From Enhydrobacter sp. (lineage in GTDB: Bacteria > Pseudomonadota > Alphaproteobacteria > Reyranellales > Reyranellaceae), in the NCBI GenBank assembly GCA_025808875.1, contig CP075528.1, positions 4,710,473 through 4,774,472 on the forward strand: a DNA stretch of 64,000 bases. Direction: 5' to 3'. The position numbers were made by a program, and so were the translations under genes. Below the pieces are notes generated by a model. That model was not told the DNA's origin. It made no database searches and saw nothing but the letters and a program-made list of their open reading frames with translations. Positions 24,870 through 32,664 of this stretch are shown here, piece by piece; the stretch's first letter is position 1; each line of letters starts with the position of its first letter.

Positions 24870-26231
24870 ATGACGGTCTGGCGTCCGGGACGACGCGCCG
24901 TGCTGGCGGGAGGGCTGTCCTTGTGGGCGCCGACCGTGTTCAGCCAGACGCAGCGTACTTCTGCCGACACGGCCTCGCCACCCATCGTCTTCGTCCACGG
25001 CAACGGCGATTCGTCGGCGCTGTGGATCAACAATCTTTGGCGCTTCGAATCGTGCGGGCTGGGACGCGATCGGCTGTTCGCCATCGACTTCGTCAATCCG
25101 GTCGCCCGTAGCGACGATTCCAAGCCACAGGCCAACCGCTCGTCGAGCGATGACCAGCTCCGAGAACTCGCGGCCTTCGTGGCCCATGCGCATAAATCCA
25201 GCGGGCAGCGCAAAGTCGCGCTGATCGCCTCGTCCCGCGGCGGCAACGCGGTTCGAAACTACCTCAAGAACGGCGATGGCGCGGCCGGTGTGAGTCATGC
25301 CGTTCTGTGCGGAACGCCCAACAAGGGTATCGTCGATTCCGACGTCTTGCTGCCGGGCAGCGAGTTCAACGGCGCCGCGCCGTTTCTCAAGGGCCTCAAT
25401 GCCGGTGTCGACGATCGCGTCCCGGGCGTCGAGATGATGGCTATCCGGTCGGACAACAACGACAAGTACGCCCAGCCCGACGGCCGGTTCGTCGGCGCCC
25501 CGGGCAAGCCGACAGGCGTGAGCTACGACGCCGCCGAGCTGCGCGGCGCGAAGAACATCGTCCTGGAAGGCCTCGACCACCGCGAGGTCGCCTTCCACAA
25601 GCTGGCCTTTGCCGCGCAGTTCGAGTTCATCCTGGGCAAGCCGGCACCGACGCTGTTCATTGCCGCGGAACCGCTGCCGGTGCTCAACGGTCGCGTCACC
25701 GGCATGGCGGGAGGCGTGTACACCAATTTGCCGATGGCGGGCGCCGAGGTGGAGATTCACGACGTCGATCCCAAGACCGGCGAGCGCCGCGGACCGCAGC
25801 CGGCGCATCGCAAGGTCACCGGCGCCGACGGCGTCTGGGGGCCGTTCATCGGCAAGTCGGAGGCACATTACGAGTTCGTGCTGCGCATGGAGGGGTGGCC
25901 AACCACGCACATCTACCGCTCGCCCTTCTTGCGATCGAGCGAGCTGGTGCACCTGCGGCCGGTACCTTTGGGCAGGAACGACGATGGAGCGGGCGCCGTC
26001 GTCCTCATGAGCCGTCCGCGTGGCTATTTCGGAGTCGGTCGAGACAAGTTCTCGCTCGACGGCAAGTTGCCGCCCGGAATCAATGACGGTGTGCCGGGAG
26101 CGTCGACTGGCCGTCTGACCTTCGACGCCGCGCCACGCACGGTGGTGGCCGTGTTCAACAACGAGACCATTCCGGTTCGCACCTTTCCGGCGAAGGAGGG
26201 CCACGTCGTCGTCGCCGAATTCACCAATTGA
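24870..26231 (+). CDS. Exported alpha/beta hydrolase with Tat-like signal
   Basis: A 453-residue hydrolase. The N-terminus WRPGRRAVLAGGLSLWAPTV looks like a twin-arginine signal, predicting export of the folded enzyme. The oxyanion region is IVFVHGNGDSSALWINN, the nucleophile is probably the central Ser of LIASSRGGNAVRNYL, and EGLDHREVAF may hold the histidine. After about residue 260 a beta-rich domain follows with a carboxypeptidase-regulatory-like look (NLPMAGAEVEIHDVDPKTGE). ATG 24870 has GGGGGAG well placed; the ATG at 24840 does not. The substrate is unknown; esters or polyesters are possible. Confidence 0.75.
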   Translation: MTVWRPGRRAVLAGGLSLWAPTVFSQTQRTSADTASPPIVFVHGNGDSSALWINNLWRFESCGLGRDRLFAIDFVNPVARSDDSKPQANRSSSDDQLRELAAFVAHAHKSSGQRKVALIASSRGGNAVRNYLKNGDGAAGVSHAVLCGTPNKGIVDSDVLLPGSEFNGAAPFLKGLNAGVDDRVPGVEMMAIRSDNNDKYAQPDGRFVGAPGKPTGVSYDAAELRGAKNIVLEGLDHREVAFHKLAFAAQFEFILGKPAPTLFIAAEPLPVLNGRVTGMAGGVYTNLPMAGAEVEIHDVDPKTGERRGPQPAHRKVTGADGVWGPFIGKSEAHYEFVLRMEGWPTTHIYRSPFLRSSELVHLRPVPLGRNDDGAGAVVLMSRPRGYFGVGRDKFSLDGKLPPGINDGVPGASTGRLTFDAAPRTVVAVFNNETIPVRTFPAKEGHVVVAEFTN

Positions 26232-26241
26232 GGGGCGGCCG

Positions 26242-26724
26242 TCACCGCTCGTAGGTGTAGCGGAAGTCGCAGTGGCTCGCTCCCTGCATGATGGTCTGGG
26301 TGCGTTCGAGCTTGAGTTTGGGATCGTAGCCTTCGCAGAAGGCGCCGTCGCGATTGCAGGACAGAAGATGGCCGATCTCGCCGAGGCCCATGGCGCGATA
26401 GGTCTCGGCATAGCGGCAGCGCGTGACGTTGAAGGCGAAGACGTCCTCGCCGCGTTCCTTGATCTCGATCTCCAGGGCGCCTCCCTTGGTCCACAGCGGC
26501 ATCACGTCCTCGAAGGCCTCGAGCGAGGTGCCGCCGGGGGCCGCCGCGGCGAAGGCCCTGGCCTGTTCGATCGCCGAACGCCGCACGGATTCGGCGATGG
26601 TCTTCCGGGCCACCGCCTCGCCATGGCTTTCCTTCAGGGTCAGATAGACCTCCTTCAGGATCTCGGCCTCGATCCGGCGCTTCTCCAGCATCGACAGGCC
26701 TTCCGGATGGGCGGACTGGGTCAT
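26242..26724 (-). CDS. L-2-amino-thiazoline-4-carboxylic acid hydrolase family protein
   Basis: A 160-residue protein matching the ATC-hydrolase family pattern: an N-terminal helical half (EKRRIEAEILKEVYLTLKES), then FNVTRCRYAETYRAMGLGEI, LLSCNRDGAFCEGYDPKLKL and a final CDFRYTYER. Named members open the thiazoline ring on the way to L-cysteine, but most relatives have no tested role. Conserved Cys residues in the C-terminal half (TRCRY, LSCNR, AFCEG, HCDFR) fit the family. It is convergent with the exported hydrolase and divergent from argC. Confidence 0.72.
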   Translation of the reverse strand: MTQSAHPEGLSMLEKRRIEAEILKEVYLTLKESHGEAVARKTIAESVRRSAIEQARAFAAAAPGGTSLEAFEDVMPLWTKGGALEIEIKERGEDVFAFNVTRCRYAETYRAMGLGEIGHLLSCNRDGAFCEGYDPKLKLERTQTIMQGASHCDFRYTYER

Positions 26725-26760
26725 GCGGCGGCTCCCACTGTGGATTTTCGAGCCTATACC

Positions 26761-26789
26761 TTGACATCGTGCCTGTCGGATGAAATATG
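26761..26789 (+). promoter_or_regulatory. Candidate promoter for argC
   Basis: TTGACA at 26761-26766 is a perfect -35 element. AATATG at 26784-26789 is a weak -10 after 17 bases. It points toward argC, whose ATG is 190 bp downstream, leaving a long GC-rich leader. This is a match by eye only. Confidence 0.3.
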
Positions 26790-26978
26790 CCGCCGCGATG
26801 AAGCCGTTCGCCCTCCTCCGGTCGCGACGCCGCCGCTTTTCCAAGCGGCGCCAAGACACGCGCGCGTAAAAGCGCGTCGTTTCGTGAAGCCGCTGGAGAG
26901 GGTGAGCGGCTTCCCATTCCAACCTTCTTCTCCAGTCGGCCAGTCCCCCAAGGCCCTTAGTTTGCGAGAGAGAAGACC

Positions 26979-27938
26979 ATGACCAGCAACAAGACCAAGG
27001 TGTTCATCGACGGCCAGCACGGCACGACCGGGCTGCAGATCCTGGACCGGCTGAAGGATCGGCCCGACATCGAATTGCTCGAGCTGCCGCTGGCCGACCG
27101 CAAGGATCTCGGCAAGCGCGCCGAGATCGCCAGGGCTGCCGACATCGCCGTGCTCTGCCTGCCCGACGCCGCCGCCAAGGAGTTGGTGGCCGCGCTGGGC
27201 AACGCCGACACCGTGGTCATCGACGCCTCGACCGCGCATCGTGTCGCCGACGGCTGGACCTACGGCTTTCCCGAGATGACCAAGTCGCATCGCCAGAAGC
27301 TCAGGGACTCCAACCGCATCTCCAATCCCGGCTGCTACCCGACCGGCGCCATCGCCATTCTCAGGCCGCTGGTCGATGCCGGCATCGTGCGCGCCGATTC
27401 GACGCCTGCCGTGTTCGGCGTCTCGGGCTACACCGGCGGCGGCAAGGAGCTGATCGCCGTGCACGAGAAGGAAGGCGTCGAGCCGTTCGGCCTCTATGGG
27501 CTGGAGCTCACGCACAAGCACGTGCCGGAGATGAAGAAGTACTCCGGCCTCAGCCACGCGCCGCTGTTCGTGCCGTCGGTCGGCCACTATGCCCAGGGCA
27601 TGCTGGTGACCGTGCCGATCACCCGCGACATCACCAGCCGGCAGGTCACCGCCAAGGACGTGCAAGGTGTGCTCGCCGACTACTACGCCGGCGAGACCTT
27701 CGTGCCGGTGCGGCCGCTCGCCGACCGCAAGTGGCTGGAGCGCGACCGGTTCCTGCGGGCCGACCGGCTGATCGACACCAACACGATGGAGCTCGCGGTC
27801 TACGGCAACGACGCCGACGGCAACGTGCTCGCCATCGCCTCGCTCGACAATCTCGGCAAGGGCGCGTCGGGCGCGGCGGTGCAGTGCATCAACCTCAAGA
27901 CCGGCGTCGACGAGACGACGGGTCTCGCCGTCGCCTAG
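26979..27938 (+). CDS. argC: N-acetyl-gamma-glutamyl-phosphate reductase, type 2
   Basis: This enzyme reduces N-acetylglutamyl phosphate to the semialdehyde in arginine synthesis. The 319-residue length and the opening KVFIDGQHGTTGLQIL are those of the short type-2 ArgC family. The catalytic cysteine is C119 in SNRISNPGCYPTGAIA, and GVSGYTGGGKELI is the substrate loop. A GAGAGAGAAG ribosome site precedes ATG 26979. An acetyltransferase gene follows only 5 bp later. Confidence 0.95.
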   Translation: MTSNKTKVFIDGQHGTTGLQILDRLKDRPDIELLELPLADRKDLGKRAEIARAADIAVLCLPDAAAKELVAALGNADTVVIDASTAHRVADGWTYGFPEMTKSHRQKLRDSNRISNPGCYPTGAIAILRPLVDAGIVRADSTPAVFGVSGYTGGGKELIAVHEKEGVEPFGLYGLELTHKHVPEMKKYSGLSHAPLFVPSVGHYAQGMLVTVPITRDITSRQVTAKDVQGVLADYYAGETFVPVRPLADRKWLERDRFLRADRLIDTNTMELAVYGNDADGNVLAIASLDNLGKGASGAAVQCINLKTGVDETTGLAVA

Positions 27939-27943
27939 CCGCC

Positions 27944-28396
27944 ATGTTCACCCTGAGACGGGCGGTGGCCGCCGACGCGGCCGCCGTCCGCGCCCTGACG
28001 CGCGACGCCTACGCCAAGTGGGTGCCCGTGATCGGGCGCGAGCCCAAACCCATGACGGTCAACTACGACACGGCCGTGAGGCTGAACCGCATCGACATGG
28101 CGATGGCGGACGGCGAGTTCGTCGGCCTGATCGAGACCATCGATCGCTCCGACCACCTGCTGGTCGAAAACGTCGCCGTGGCGTCCGGCCGCCACGGCCA
28201 GGGCATCGGCCGCGCGCTGCTGGCGCATGCGGAGTCCGTGGCGCGCGCCGCCGGCTACCGCGAGGTGCGGCTCTATACCAACCAGCGCTTCGAGGCGAAC
28301 GTCCGGCTCTATCTCGGGCTGGGCTACACGATCGACCGCGAAGAGGAGACACCGGGCCTCGGCATCACCGTCCACATGAGCAAGCGGTTCGCTTAG
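27944..28396 (+). CDS. GNAT-family N-acetyltransferase
   Basis: A 150-residue acetyl-CoA-dependent acetyltransferase. The acetyl-CoA loop is VASGRHGQGIGRALLAHAES, with the beta4 strand before it (LLVENVAV) and the C-terminal GLGYTIDREEETPGLGITVH block after it. It starts 5 bp after argC and is probably in the same transcript, but nothing shows a role in arginine synthesis. The substrate is unknown. Confidence 0.85.
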   Translation: MFTLRRAVAADAAAVRALTRDAYAKWVPVIGREPKPMTVNYDTAVRLNRIDMAMADGEFVGLIETIDRSDHLLVENVAVASGRHGQGIGRALLAHAESVARAAGYREVRLYTNQRFEANVRLYLGLGYTIDREEETPGLGITVHMSKRFA

Positions 28397-28488
28397 GGTC
28401 TTTGCCGGCGAGGTTCGCATCGTCCGGGGAGACAGATAATTTCCGGCCTTTGCGGACTTTCCGGCACACATGCCGCCCGGGGGGCCGC

Positions 28489-28571
28489 ATGTCTCCGTGA
28501 GACATTCAGGAGAATATCCAGTCAGATCAATTGCTTGTCATGTCTCACCCGGTGAGACATCGATGAGACAT
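28489..28571. repeat. Two related palindromes plus a half site (ATGTCTC / GAGACAT)
   Basis: Palindrome 1 (28489-28505) has arms ATGTCTC and GAGACAT around three bases. Palindrome 2 (28540-28560) has perfect 10-base arms ATGTCTCACC and GGTGAGACAT around one base. A further GAGACAT half site lies at 28565-28571. Repeated palindromes with the same core are typical of a dimeric regulator's operator, but no gene starts nearby. Confidence 0.6.
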
Positions 28572-28577
28572 CGGCCT

Positions 28578-28626
28578 GTGGACGAGTGGACTCGGTGGAC
28601 TCCGTGGACAGCGAGAATTCGTGGAC
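28578..28626 (+). repeat. Five short GTGGAC repeats
   Basis: GTGGAC begins at 28578, 28586, 28595, 28604 and 28621, so spacings are 8, 9, 9 and 17 bases. The first four form an imperfect 9-bp tandem array. The function is unknown; it may be simple slippage sequence. Confidence 0.5.
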
Positions 28627-28748
28627 GAATCGCCTCGGAGGCCCATGCCATCGGCCTCCGACCGGTCCTCGGGGAGTGGACGCACCGCGGACGGTCCCGC
28701 CGGGAGCCACGGCGCTCGCCACGATGCGCTTGCGCGGGCCGCCCGACT

Positions 28749-29894
28749 CTAGGCCGGCGCGAAGATGCCTTCGCCGGCGGCGCGGCGACGTTGCGGCGCA
28801 CTCGCCGCCGGCGAAGCGGCGAACGCCGCATCCCGCTGAAGCGTCGGCAGGCACCGGTCGGCGAAGAGGCGCATGTTCCTTTCCGATTCGTGATGCGGCA
28901 GGTTGCCGAAGGAGAACTCCGCGACGAGATGGTCCATGCCGGTGATCTGCCGGAGCTGGCCGAGTTGCTGCAGGCAGTCGTCCGGTGTGCCGACGATCTG
29001 GATGGAGACGTAGAAATCGGTCGCCTTCTTGAGGTTGGCCGGATCCTTGAGCTTGGCGTAGGTCTTCGCCGTCTTGCCGTAGGCCTCGTAGCCTTTGACC
29101 GACGCAAGGTGGCCGTCGGAGAAATGATAGTGGTCGTCGATCGACTGCCACTTTCGGCCAAGGTACTTGAAGGCCCGTTCCTGCGCCTCCTCGCGGCTCT
29201 CGGCGCACGAGATGTTGGTCAGGATGATCGGTGCCTTGGCTGCGAAGCCGGCGGCGACCGACATCGTCTGGAACTTGTCGATGTCCTCGCGGCACTTGCT
29301 CCACTCGTTCTGCATGATCAACAGCATGCCGAAGCCGAGCTTGGCGATGACTTCGGCCGATTCGGGGCTGACGGAGCTCGCGTAGAAGCGTCGCTCGGGA
29401 TGGGAGATCGGCCGCGGCCGGATCGACATGCGCGGGATCCTGAAGAACTCGCCCTCGTGCTCGAACACCTCCTGGCTGAGCGCCTTGACCACGATCTGTG
29501 CCGCCTCGACGAAGCGCGGGCGCGCTTCGCCCATGGGAATGCGGAAGCCCTCGTACTCCGTGCTGGCGGCGCCGCGGCCGAAGCCGAACAGGCAGCGCCC
29601 GCCGCACATGATATCGAGCAGCGCGATCTGCTCGGCGACGCGGATCGGGTCGTGCCACGGCAGTACGATCACCGCGGTGCCGAGCTGGATGCGCCTGGTG
29701 CGTCCGGCGAAATAGGCCAGCAGCTGCGTCGGCGCGGGCGACATCGCGTAGCCCGTGAAATGATGCTCGAGCGCCCACAACGAGTCGAAGCCGAGCGGCT
29801 CGACCAGGTCGCCGAGCTGAAAGTGCTCGTGTACGACCGCGACATCGGGCTTCCCCTGCTCGTAGAGCATGTTCATGGCCATCCCGACCTTCAT
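28749..29894 (-). CDS. LLM-class (luciferase-like) flavin-dependent oxidoreductase
   Basis: A 381-residue TIM-barrel monooxygenase of the bacterial luciferase superfamily, using reduced flavin from a partner. Landmarks are FDSLWALEHHFTGYAMSPAP, RIQLGTAVIVLPWHDPIRVA, EQIALLDIMCGGRCLFGFGR (the phosphate-binding turn) and VGTPDDCLQQLGQL near the C-terminus. AGGAGGG before ATG 29894 supports the start. A scrap of a CoA-transferase gene lies just upstream on the same strand; these two families often sit together in catabolic clusters, so this gene may be a survivor of one. The substrate is unknown. Confidence 0.87.
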   Translation of the reverse strand: MKVGMAMNMLYEQGKPDVAVVHEHFQLGDLVEPLGFDSLWALEHHFTGYAMSPAPTQLLAYFAGRTRRIQLGTAVIVLPWHDPIRVAEQIALLDIMCGGRCLFGFGRGAASTEYEGFRIPMGEARPRFVEAAQIVVKALSQEVFEHEGEFFRIPRMSIRPRPISHPERRFYASSVSPESAEVIAKLGFGMLLIMQNEWSKCREDIDKFQTMSVAAGFAAKAPIILTNISCAESREEAQERAFKYLGRKWQSIDDHYHFSDGHLASVKGYEAYGKTAKTYAKLKDPANLKKATDFYVSIQIVGTPDDCLQQLGQLRQITGMDHLVAEFSFGNLPHHESERNMRLFADRCLPTLQRDAAFAASPAASAPQRRRAAGEGIFAPA

Positions 29895-29966
29895 GGCGCC
29901 CTCCTGTTTGTCTGCTTGGAGGAATTGTCCGCCCGTGGCGGGCCGAGGTGCAAGGCCGGAGGTTCG

Positions 29967-30130
29967 TCAGGCGATGGCGCCTGCCGCCCGCAACCTCGCG
30001 ATTTCGGCCTCCTCGTAGTCCGGCTCCCGCAGAATCTCCGACGTGTGCTGGCCGTGTTCGGGCGCCGGTCCCGGGGCCAGCGGCCACGCGGCGAACGACA
30101 TCGGCACTGACCTCGCTTCGAACTCCACGA
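29967..30130 (-). pseudogene. C-terminal remnant of a CaiB/BaiF (family III) CoA-transferase
   Basis: Reading the minus strand to a TGA at 29967-29969 gives RSVPMSFAAWPLAPGPAPEH and then GQHTSEILREPDYEEAEIAR plus LRAAGAIA. That is the standard end of family III CoA-transferases (PAPxLGxHTxEIL, then xEIAxLRxxGxI). Only about 50 residues remain; upstream of about 30130 the similarity stops and the divergent SGNH gene begins. It has no start and no catalytic part, so it is a gene remnant. Confidence 0.72.
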
Positions 30131-30165
30131 TTTCACATCCGCGTCGATATTGCTATGGAACCGCC

Positions 30166-31329
30166 ATGACTCGTCCGCGCGGACGGATGACCACGGCGAT
30201 CGTCGCCGGCGGCCTCGTCCTGGCCTTCGTCGCCGCCGTCTATTGGTTTCCCCTGGCGGTCGGCCTGGCGGTTGGCGCGGTCTTCGCGCTGGCAGGCGTG
30301 GTGTTGTTCCGCTCGACGGCTTGGCGCAATTCATCGCTCGTGCTGGCTTCCCTGCTGGTCGGCTTGACGGGCTTCGAAGTCGCCTTCGGCCTGATTGACG
30401 TGCCACCCAGGAATTTCGCGGTCGTCAAGGTCAACAAGCCCGCCCAATGGAGTCCCTACGACTCGGTCGTCGGCTATCGGCCGAAGCCCGATACGTCCGT
30501 GGAGGTGCTGGCGACCTTCGGCGACAAGACGGTCTTCCATCAGACCTACACGATCGAACCTTCCGGCGCGCGCCGGACGCCGGGATCGGTGCCGCAGGCG
30601 CCGACCTACTTGTTCATCGGTGATTCCTTCGTCTTCGGCGAGGGACTGGCCGATGACGAGACGTTGCCGTCTCAGTTCGCGCAGGGACTGCGGACGAAGT
30701 CGCACGTCGTCAATCTCGGCGTGCTTGGCTACGGGCCCAATCATCTCGTCCGCGCCATGGAGGCCGGCCTCTACGATGCGCACGTCGTCGGCAAGGTCGA
30801 GGCGGTGATCACCTGGATCATTCCCGATCAGCTGATGCGCGTCACCGGCGATGGCGGGTGGCTTACCCTGTCGCCGCGCTACGTTCTCGAGGAGGATGGG
30901 CGCGTGCGGCACACCGGCAGCTTCCTCGAGCATCGCCTGACCAATCCGGTGGCCGGTGCCGCCTATCTGGCGCGCAGCCGGGTGGGCTGGGTGGCGCGCG
31001 CGATGGGCGCTTCGCTGCAGCGCGAGCAGACCGACCTCTACGTGGCCCTGCTGGCGCGGCTGAAGGAACTCGTCGAAGAACGCTACAAGGCGCCTCTGGT
31101 GCTCATCTACCAGTGGCCCGACGAAGTCGTGCCGGGCGCCAACGATCTCGACCATCTGCCGACCTTCGAATCGATCAAGGCGCTCGGCATGAAGATGGTT
31201 TCGGTGCGCCAGATCATCGGCAAGGAATCGCGCGACTGGCACCTCTACGCCATACCGCACGACGGCCATCCAAATGCCCGACTGGACGCACTGCTCGCCA
31301 AGTCGCTCCTCCACGCCCTCGACAAGTAA
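30166..31329 (+). CDS. SGNH-hydrolase-like protein with N-terminal membrane anchor
   Basis: A 387-residue protein. Residues about 10-75 form two or three membrane segments (AIVAGGLVLAFVAAVYWFPL, GAVFALAGVVLF and LVLASLLVGLTGFEVAF). The rest is outside and SGNH-like: block I is LFIGDSFVFGEGL (S154), NLGVLGYGPNHLV holds the Gly/Asn positions, and the final IPHDGHPNARLDALLA supplies the DxxH. Such proteins often deacylate or acylate envelope sugars or peptides. It stands alone, with gene remnants on both sides. Confidence 0.72.
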   Translation: MTRPRGRMTTAIVAGGLVLAFVAAVYWFPLAVGLAVGAVFALAGVVLFRSTAWRNSSLVLASLLVGLTGFEVAFGLIDVPPRNFAVVKVNKPAQWSPYDSVVGYRPKPDTSVEVLATFGDKTVFHQTYTIEPSGARRTPGSVPQAPTYLFIGDSFVFGEGLADDETLPSQFAQGLRTKSHVVNLGVLGYGPNHLVRAMEAGLYDAHVVGKVEAVITWIIPDQLMRVTGDGGWLTLSPRYVLEEDGRVRHTGSFLEHRLTNPVAGAAYLARSRVGWVARAMGASLQREQTDLYVALLARLKELVEERYKAPLVLIYQWPDEVVPGANDLDHLPTFESIKALGMKMVSVRQIIGKESRDWHLYAIPHDGHPNARLDALLAKSLLHALDK

Positions 31330-31341
31330 GGCCCTTGCGCG

Positions 31342-31770
31342 ATGGTCGACCTCGTCATCGATCTGCTCAGGGACCGGGCCGAGAAGGCGCCGACGGCTCC
31401 GCTGCTGCCGCATCGCGCGGGCAATGAATGGAGCCGCTTAACCAATGCCCAGGCGTGGCGGCAAAGCGGGGCGGTTGCGTCCTGGCTGATCGCGCAGGGA
31501 TACGGACCAGGAGGCGCTTCGTTTCCGATTCCAGCTGGCGAATCGCCGCTGCTCGCCGTCCTGCGTCTGGGGGCCTTGCGGGCCGGCGCGCCTGTGATCG
31601 AAGGCGCGACCCCAATCGAGCCGGCGGTCCTGCTCGGCTGCTCGATCGATGCGTCCGTCGCCGAACGTCGCTTGCACGTTTCAAGCAGCACGCCGGCACG
31701 GTTTCGCCTGGGCATCTGGAGACGTCACGCTGACCTAGCGACGATCGAGGATGCCATTATTGGCTCCTGA
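31342..31770 (+). pseudogene. Probable N-terminal remnant of an AMP-forming acyl-CoA synthetase
   Basis: The 142-residue frame starts like the N-terminus of AMP-binding (feruloyl-CoA-synthase-like) ligases: VIDLLRDRAEKAPTAPLLPH, EWSRLTNAQAWRQSGAVASW and LLAVLRLGALRAGAPVIE. Similarity fades at about residue 90. The ATP-binding motif (TSGSTGxPK) and the whole C-terminal domain are absent, so it cannot be an active ligase. It starts 12 bp after the SGNH gene. It could instead be a short unrelated protein; the match is by eye and weak to moderate. Confidence 0.45.
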
Positions 31771-31792
31771 ACGGCGTGCTGTTTGTTTTTTG

Positions 31793-31821
31793 TTGACAGT
31801 TTTCCGGCTGCGTTCGCAAAT
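31793..31821 (+). promoter_or_regulatory. Candidate promoter of the GntR/ABC transporter operon
   Basis: TTGACA at 31793-31798 lies in an unusually T-rich stretch and is followed 17 bases later by a weak GCAAAT. The GTG start of the GntR gene is 48 bp further on. It is the only promoter-like site in this gap. Confidence 0.28.
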
Positions 31822-31868
31822 GCCTGTCGCGAGGGGGCGCCGACAAGAGCGCCTGTCGGGAGGAGAGT

Positions 31869-32663
31869 GTGGACGGGTCGCCAGCCATCATGGCAAAGGC
31901 GCGTCGGTTGGCGCGTGCATCGAGTCGATCGGAGCCCGTTGGTGTCGAGCGCCCGGAGTCCGATGGCCCGCCGATCTGCGCCCTGACACTGCCGCAGCAG
32001 ATCGCTGACCATCTCGGCCATCGCATCATGAACGGCGAGTACCCGCCGGGTATCCGCCTGAAAGAAGAAGAGTTCGCCGAACTCTACGCCGTCAGCCGAG
32101 GGCCGGTGCGCGAGGCGTTCCGCATGCTGGAGCGGCGCGGTTTCGTCGAGATCGTGCCACGCCATGGTGCCCGGGTGCGCGCCTTCGATCCGGCCGACCT
32201 CGCCGCGCTGTTCAGCGTGCGCGCGGTGCTGTTCGGCCTGGCGGCACGCCAGGCCACCGAGCAGGCGGTGCCCGCGCTGATCGATCCGCTTGCCGAGCGG
32301 GTGACGCGGCTCCGCCGGCTGGCCGAGACGCGAGACAGCAGCCCGCGCGAGTACGCCACCATTGCCGGCGACGCCCAGCACCTGATCGCACGCTACAGCG
32401 GCAACCGGCCGCTGCTGCGCATGCTGGAGGAACTGACCAGCCGGGCGCTGTGGCGCATGGCCTGGGCCGAAACGCCGCTCGACCTCAACACGCGCGCCCG
32501 CCGCCAGCAATCGGCCCGTTTCTGGAGCGACCTCCTGCGGGCGATCAAGGCCGGCGACGCCGCCGGCGCCGAGCGCATCGCCCGCACGGTACTCGAGACG
32601 TCGCGCGATCATATGATCGCGGCCATGACCGCGCAGCGTCTCGAACCGGCGGCGGCCGACTGA
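31869..32663 (+). CDS. GntR-family (FadR/FCD type) transcriptional regulator
   Basis: A 264-residue regulator. The winged helix-turn-helix covers about residues 40-100 (LTLPQQIADHLGHRIMNGEY, LKEEEFAELYAVSRGPVREA and FRMLERRGFVEIVPRHGARV), followed by an all-helical FCD ligand domain. The GTG start at 31869 has GGGAGGAG five to six bases upstream; an ATG at 31890 is the alternative. The stop is one base before the ATG of the first permease gene, so the regulator is in the operon it most likely controls. The effector would be the transported compound or a metabolite of it. Confidence 0.9.
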   Translation: MDGSPAIMAKARRLARASSRSEPVGVERPESDGPPICALTLPQQIADHLGHRIMNGEYPPGIRLKEEEFAELYAVSRGPVREAFRMLERRGFVEIVPRHGARVRAFDPADLAALFSVRAVLFGLAARQATEQAVPALIDPLAERVTRLRRLAETRDSSPREYATIAGDAQHLIARYSGNRPLLRMLEELTSRALWRMAWAETPLDLNTRARRQQSARFWSDLLRAIKAGDAAGAERIARTVLETSRDHMIAAMTAQRLEPAAAD

Positions 32664-32664
32664 C

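Larger units (their letters stand above)
28397..28748. other. 352-bp gap between convergent genes; no gene seen
   Basis: No reading frame here looks like a protein on either strand. The gap holds the paired palindromes at 28489-28571 and the GTGGAC repeats at 28578-28626, described separately. With two gene 3' ends facing it, no promoter would be expected, so the operator-like sites are unexplained. Confidence 0.7.
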
